64,000 nucleotides of DNA, from NCBI GenBank assembly GCA_037975125.1, contig CM075855.1, positions 78,030,945 to 78,094,944 on the forward strand, given 5' to 3'. The position numbers and the translations under genes are program-made. Source of the DNA: Latrodectus hesperus (taxonomy: Eukaryota; Arthropoda; Arachnida; Araneae; Theridiidae). Positions within the stretch are counted from its first letter, which is position 1. Each line of letters opens with the position of its first letter. The notes under the pieces are model-generated. The model ran no database searches, was not told the DNA's origin, and saw only the letters and a list, made by a program, of their open reading frames with translations. This document shows, piece after piece, positions 61,200-64,000 of the stretch.

Positions 61200-64000
61200 T
61201 CTCAGTTTTGTTTAATAGATACAAGTGAAGAACTAAATAAAAGCAGAATAACTAAGCCAATATAATTGAAATTAGAAAAGAATAAATTCTGAATGTATAA
61301 GTAAACACTAGGATGAAAGTAAAATGCGAAATTTTCCTCACCACCGATCCTACTAGCAGCCAATGGCCTTGCGGCATATAACAGATGAAGGAGAAAAAGC
61401 TCTCGAGCTGAGCCTCTGTTAATATCCCCGAAATCGAAATCGAAGTAAAATGCAAAAAATATGTACAGAGAAAAATAAAATCTAGATAGATAAGAAATAT
61501 ACAAAATGTACAAAATATTATAGAATTACTGTAGACAGGCTAGACATTGTGGCGTCACTAAGGTAGTGCGCAGCAATGGGTCTCAATTTAATTTCATCGT
61601 ATGAGTTAATACAGTTGAATAAATCATTAAAATTAGCTGCTGAGCAATTCTCGGCTTTGTTGAAAAAATTGATATTTCTTTTTGCAAAGTATTGTTCAAA
61701 AGTGTCTAGTTTTAAATCTCTTCTAATAGCTGAGTTCTTGAGGTATCTAAGGGCTCCAAGAATATTCCGCAGAGTTTTATTTTGAAATCTGTTAGGTAGT
61801 AGCATTGTTGATTTATCAATTGCGCACCAGGCAGGAGAGGCATAGGTGAGGATGGGAAGAATCATTGTTGTATATAGTAGTTTTTTCATTTTTGCGTTTG
61901 TTTTGCTGTAATAGCCCATGATGGGTCTAAGTTTGAATAGCATTCCTTTGGCTTTATTGATGATGTTTGTGACATGAGGCTTCCATTTAAGGTGTTGGTT
62001 GATGGTGAGACCCATATAGTTTGCATTGTTGACTATGGGGATTTTATCATTGTACATTAACAGGTCAGATGTTCTATTGCTTCTAGTGCTTGGTCTTTTA
62101 ATGATGAGAAGGTTGGATTTGCTAATGTTTATTTGGACTTTCCAAGTGGAACACCACTCTTCAACTGTATTTAATTTCTTTTGAAGTTTACGGATAGCTA
62201 GCTCAATTGATTTGGATTTAACTATTATGCCTGTGTCGTCGGCGTAATATGCAGTGATGCTATTGTGGTCCAATCTATTAACAGGGAAATCAACAGTATA
62301 AAACAGGTAGAGAATTGGTCCTAGTATGCTGCCCTGAGGAACTCCGGCCTTGATGTTTCTTTGTGATGATAGACATTTATTATTTCTAATGAAAAACGAT
62401 CTGTTAAGTAAGTAGTTTTTTATGAAAAGTATCATATGTGCATTGAAGTTTAAGTTTTTGTTCTTGTAAATTAGACCTTCATGCCATAGTCTATCAAATG
62501 CTTTTGCAACGTCAAGCATCACAAAAGTAGAATTTTCTTTGTTCTTTAGTCCTCTGCTGATAAATTCTATAATCCTAAGGAGTTGCTTGGTTGTACTAAG
62601 TTCCCTACGGAAACCATATTGCTCATTAGGAAGCTTGTTCATGTAATTTAAAAGGCGATTGTAAATAATTCTTTCTAAAAGTTTTCCCAGTGAAGAGAGG
62701 AGACTGATGGGCCGATAGTTGTTTGGAATAGTAAGATCTTTGTGTGGTTTAGGGATCATGATTATGATAGCTTCTTTCCAGGTGTGTGGGAAGTAGCTGA
62801 GATGAAGACAGGAGTTGAAAATGAGGGAAAGCTGTTTGATGATATTGTTCGGAAAAGATTTAATCATTTTTATTGGTAATGCAATCTTTACCAGGCGATT
62901 TTTTGATATTGAGGTGTTTGATTATTGCATAAAGTTCTTCAGGGGTTGTGGGTTCGAGTCCTGGGTCATCTATGTTTGTTCGGTTTATTTCCTTGTAAGT
63001 ATTATTAATAGTATTTTCAAAATTTTGATCAGTTTCAGTGATGTTCAATTTGAATTGGTCTTCCATAGTGTCCGCAAAGGTCTCGGCTTTTTCTTGATCT
63101 GTATTTATTAAACCCCTTTCACCCTTCAGAGGTTTACAGGTTTGAGTCCTATGTTTCAAGTTTCTGGCAAATTTCCAAACGGAATTATCTTCAGTATTCA
63201 GGGATTTGAGCGTTTCTTCCCATTGCTGGTTCCTATGAGTAGAGCATTTTTCTTTAATTAGTCGATTAAGATTGTTTATTGCCGTTTTATATATAGGATT
63301 GAGCGTCTTCCTGTACTTTTTTCGAATGCGATTTCTAGTTTTAATTAATTCTCTGGTTTCTTGAAGAATTTTGTGGTAGTTATGGATATATTTAATCTCC
63401 TCAGTGGCATCTTTAAAGGCTGTGGATAATTCCAAGTTGAGAGATTGAATTGAGATGTCTATATCTATGGTATTGTTAATGACGGGGGCTGTCCAGTTTC
63501 TTGTGAGCAATATATTATGGTAAAGGTTCCAATTCGTTCTTTTGGTGGTGGTGGGAGTATTACTTTTGCTAATGTTGATTGTAGATATAGTCGGGAGATG
63601 ATCTGAGCTTAAGTCATTGCACACATCAGAAACAATGTGAAAATTTGTGTTGGTTAAGATAATGTCCAAGATGTCTGGGATTTGTGATTGGAAAGTTGGG
63701 TAATAGGTAGGTTCCATGGGGGAGAACACTTTAAGTTGGTTTTTGTTAATGATATCGATCAGTTGTTTGCCATTATTATTGGTTGCTCTGCACCCCCAGT
63801 GTCTGTTTTTACAGTTGTAGTCTCCTAAAGAGATGGTTTTGAAGTTTCCAGAAAATAAGTGTTCAATATCCTTTTGTGTAAGTTTTCTGTGTGGCGGGTT
63901 GTAGACTGCCGAAAATTTAATTTTTATGCCAGCATTGAGTTAGGTAATCACTGAGACTTCCTCGTAGCCTTCATCATTCTTGCTGCTATATAGAGTTGAT
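61200..64000 (-). mobile_element. Jockey-type LINE, copy 3, 3' two thirds, runs off the window
   Basis: On the minus strand from the right edge: endonuclease with LGDYNCKNRHWGC near 63790-63830 and SSDHLPTIS near 63580-63610, the linker region with ENDSVWKFARNL-like sequence, then RT. The 3' untranslated part runs to about 61200. The element continues beyond 64000, so ORF1 and the 5' end are not seen. It is the best preserved LINE in the window. Confidence 0.88.
61518..63729 (-). pseudogene. LINE copy 3 ORF2 (endonuclease-RT), one frameshift
   Basis: Two long frames overlap by a few bases: 63729-62860 (289 codons, end of endonuclease and linker) and 62867-61518 (449 codons, RT). RT shows NNYRPISLLSSLGKLLERI near 62670-62730, VMLDVAKAFDRLWHEGL near 62480-62530, GVPQGSILGPILYLFY near 62300-62345 and AYYADDTGI near 62230-62255. 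The frame changes at a run of five A residues near 62868, where the expected reading ITNK-MIKS needs four. The endonuclease part continues to 64000 with one stop near 63940. Reverse transcription at the target DNA nick is the family's role. No other breaks seen in RT. Confidence 0.9.

Overview
The window looks like AT-rich nuclear DNA from an arthropod. The mix of Tc1/mariner, hAT/ZBED, mag-like Gypsy, BEL/Pao and Jockey-type elements would suit a chelicerate such as a spider, but the species is an inference. There are no bacterial features, no rRNA, no functional tRNA and no CRISPR array.

The one host gene I can support is on the minus strand in the first half of the window. Ten small exons between 32257 and 18 have matching GT/AG splice sites and compatible phases at all nine internal junctions. 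Together they encode about 421 residues. The product resembles the central part of RASEF (Rab45), a protein with EF-hands, a coiled coil, a linker and a Rab GTPase domain. The window holds the coiled coil and the acidic, Ser-rich linker. The Rab domain should lie to the left of position 1. The N-terminal EF-hand exons are either to the right of 64000 or were not recognised.

The introns of this gene are full of mobile DNA. Intron 170-4745 holds a decayed Tc1-like element beside a compound (GT)n(GA)n microsatellite of about 760 bp. Intron 4982-8274 holds a non-LTR retrotransposon remnant with RT and RNase H. Intron 10846-16797 holds a Gypsy element with both LTRs and a 5-bp target duplication, plus a tRNA-derived SINE with a perfect 12-bp duplication. 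Intron 20158-29346 holds a 626-bp foldback element, two Tc1-like elements, a Jockey-type ORF1 fragment and one copy of a dispersed repeat. Intron 29615-32104 holds a non-autonomous hAT element with an 8-bp duplication.

The second half (32.3-64 kb) is almost entirely repeats and AT-rich spacer. In order it holds a tandem duplication (34.2-34.65 kb), a hAT transposase pseudogene with two later insertions (34.9-36.65 kb), and the second, inverted copy of the dispersed repeat (39.8-40.4 kb). A 6.4-kb BEL/Pao element follows, with LTRs that look about 97% identical by eye (41.9-48.4 kb). Then come a Jockey-type LINE (48.4-50.7 kb, +), a second one (51.55-53.8 kb, -), a second hAT pseudogene (57.9-59.9 kb, -), two (TA)n arrays, a GC-rich promoter-like patch (60.95-61.15 kb) and a third, nearly intact Jockey-type LINE that runs off the right edge (-).

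I did not find a convincing new molecular system. The most informative items are the uncollapsed RASEF-like gene model, the foldback element that keeps only the last part of its transposase, and the junction at 41.93/48.36 kb where a BEL element, a dispersed repeat and a LINE meet and a related unoccupied site lies at 57.89 kb.
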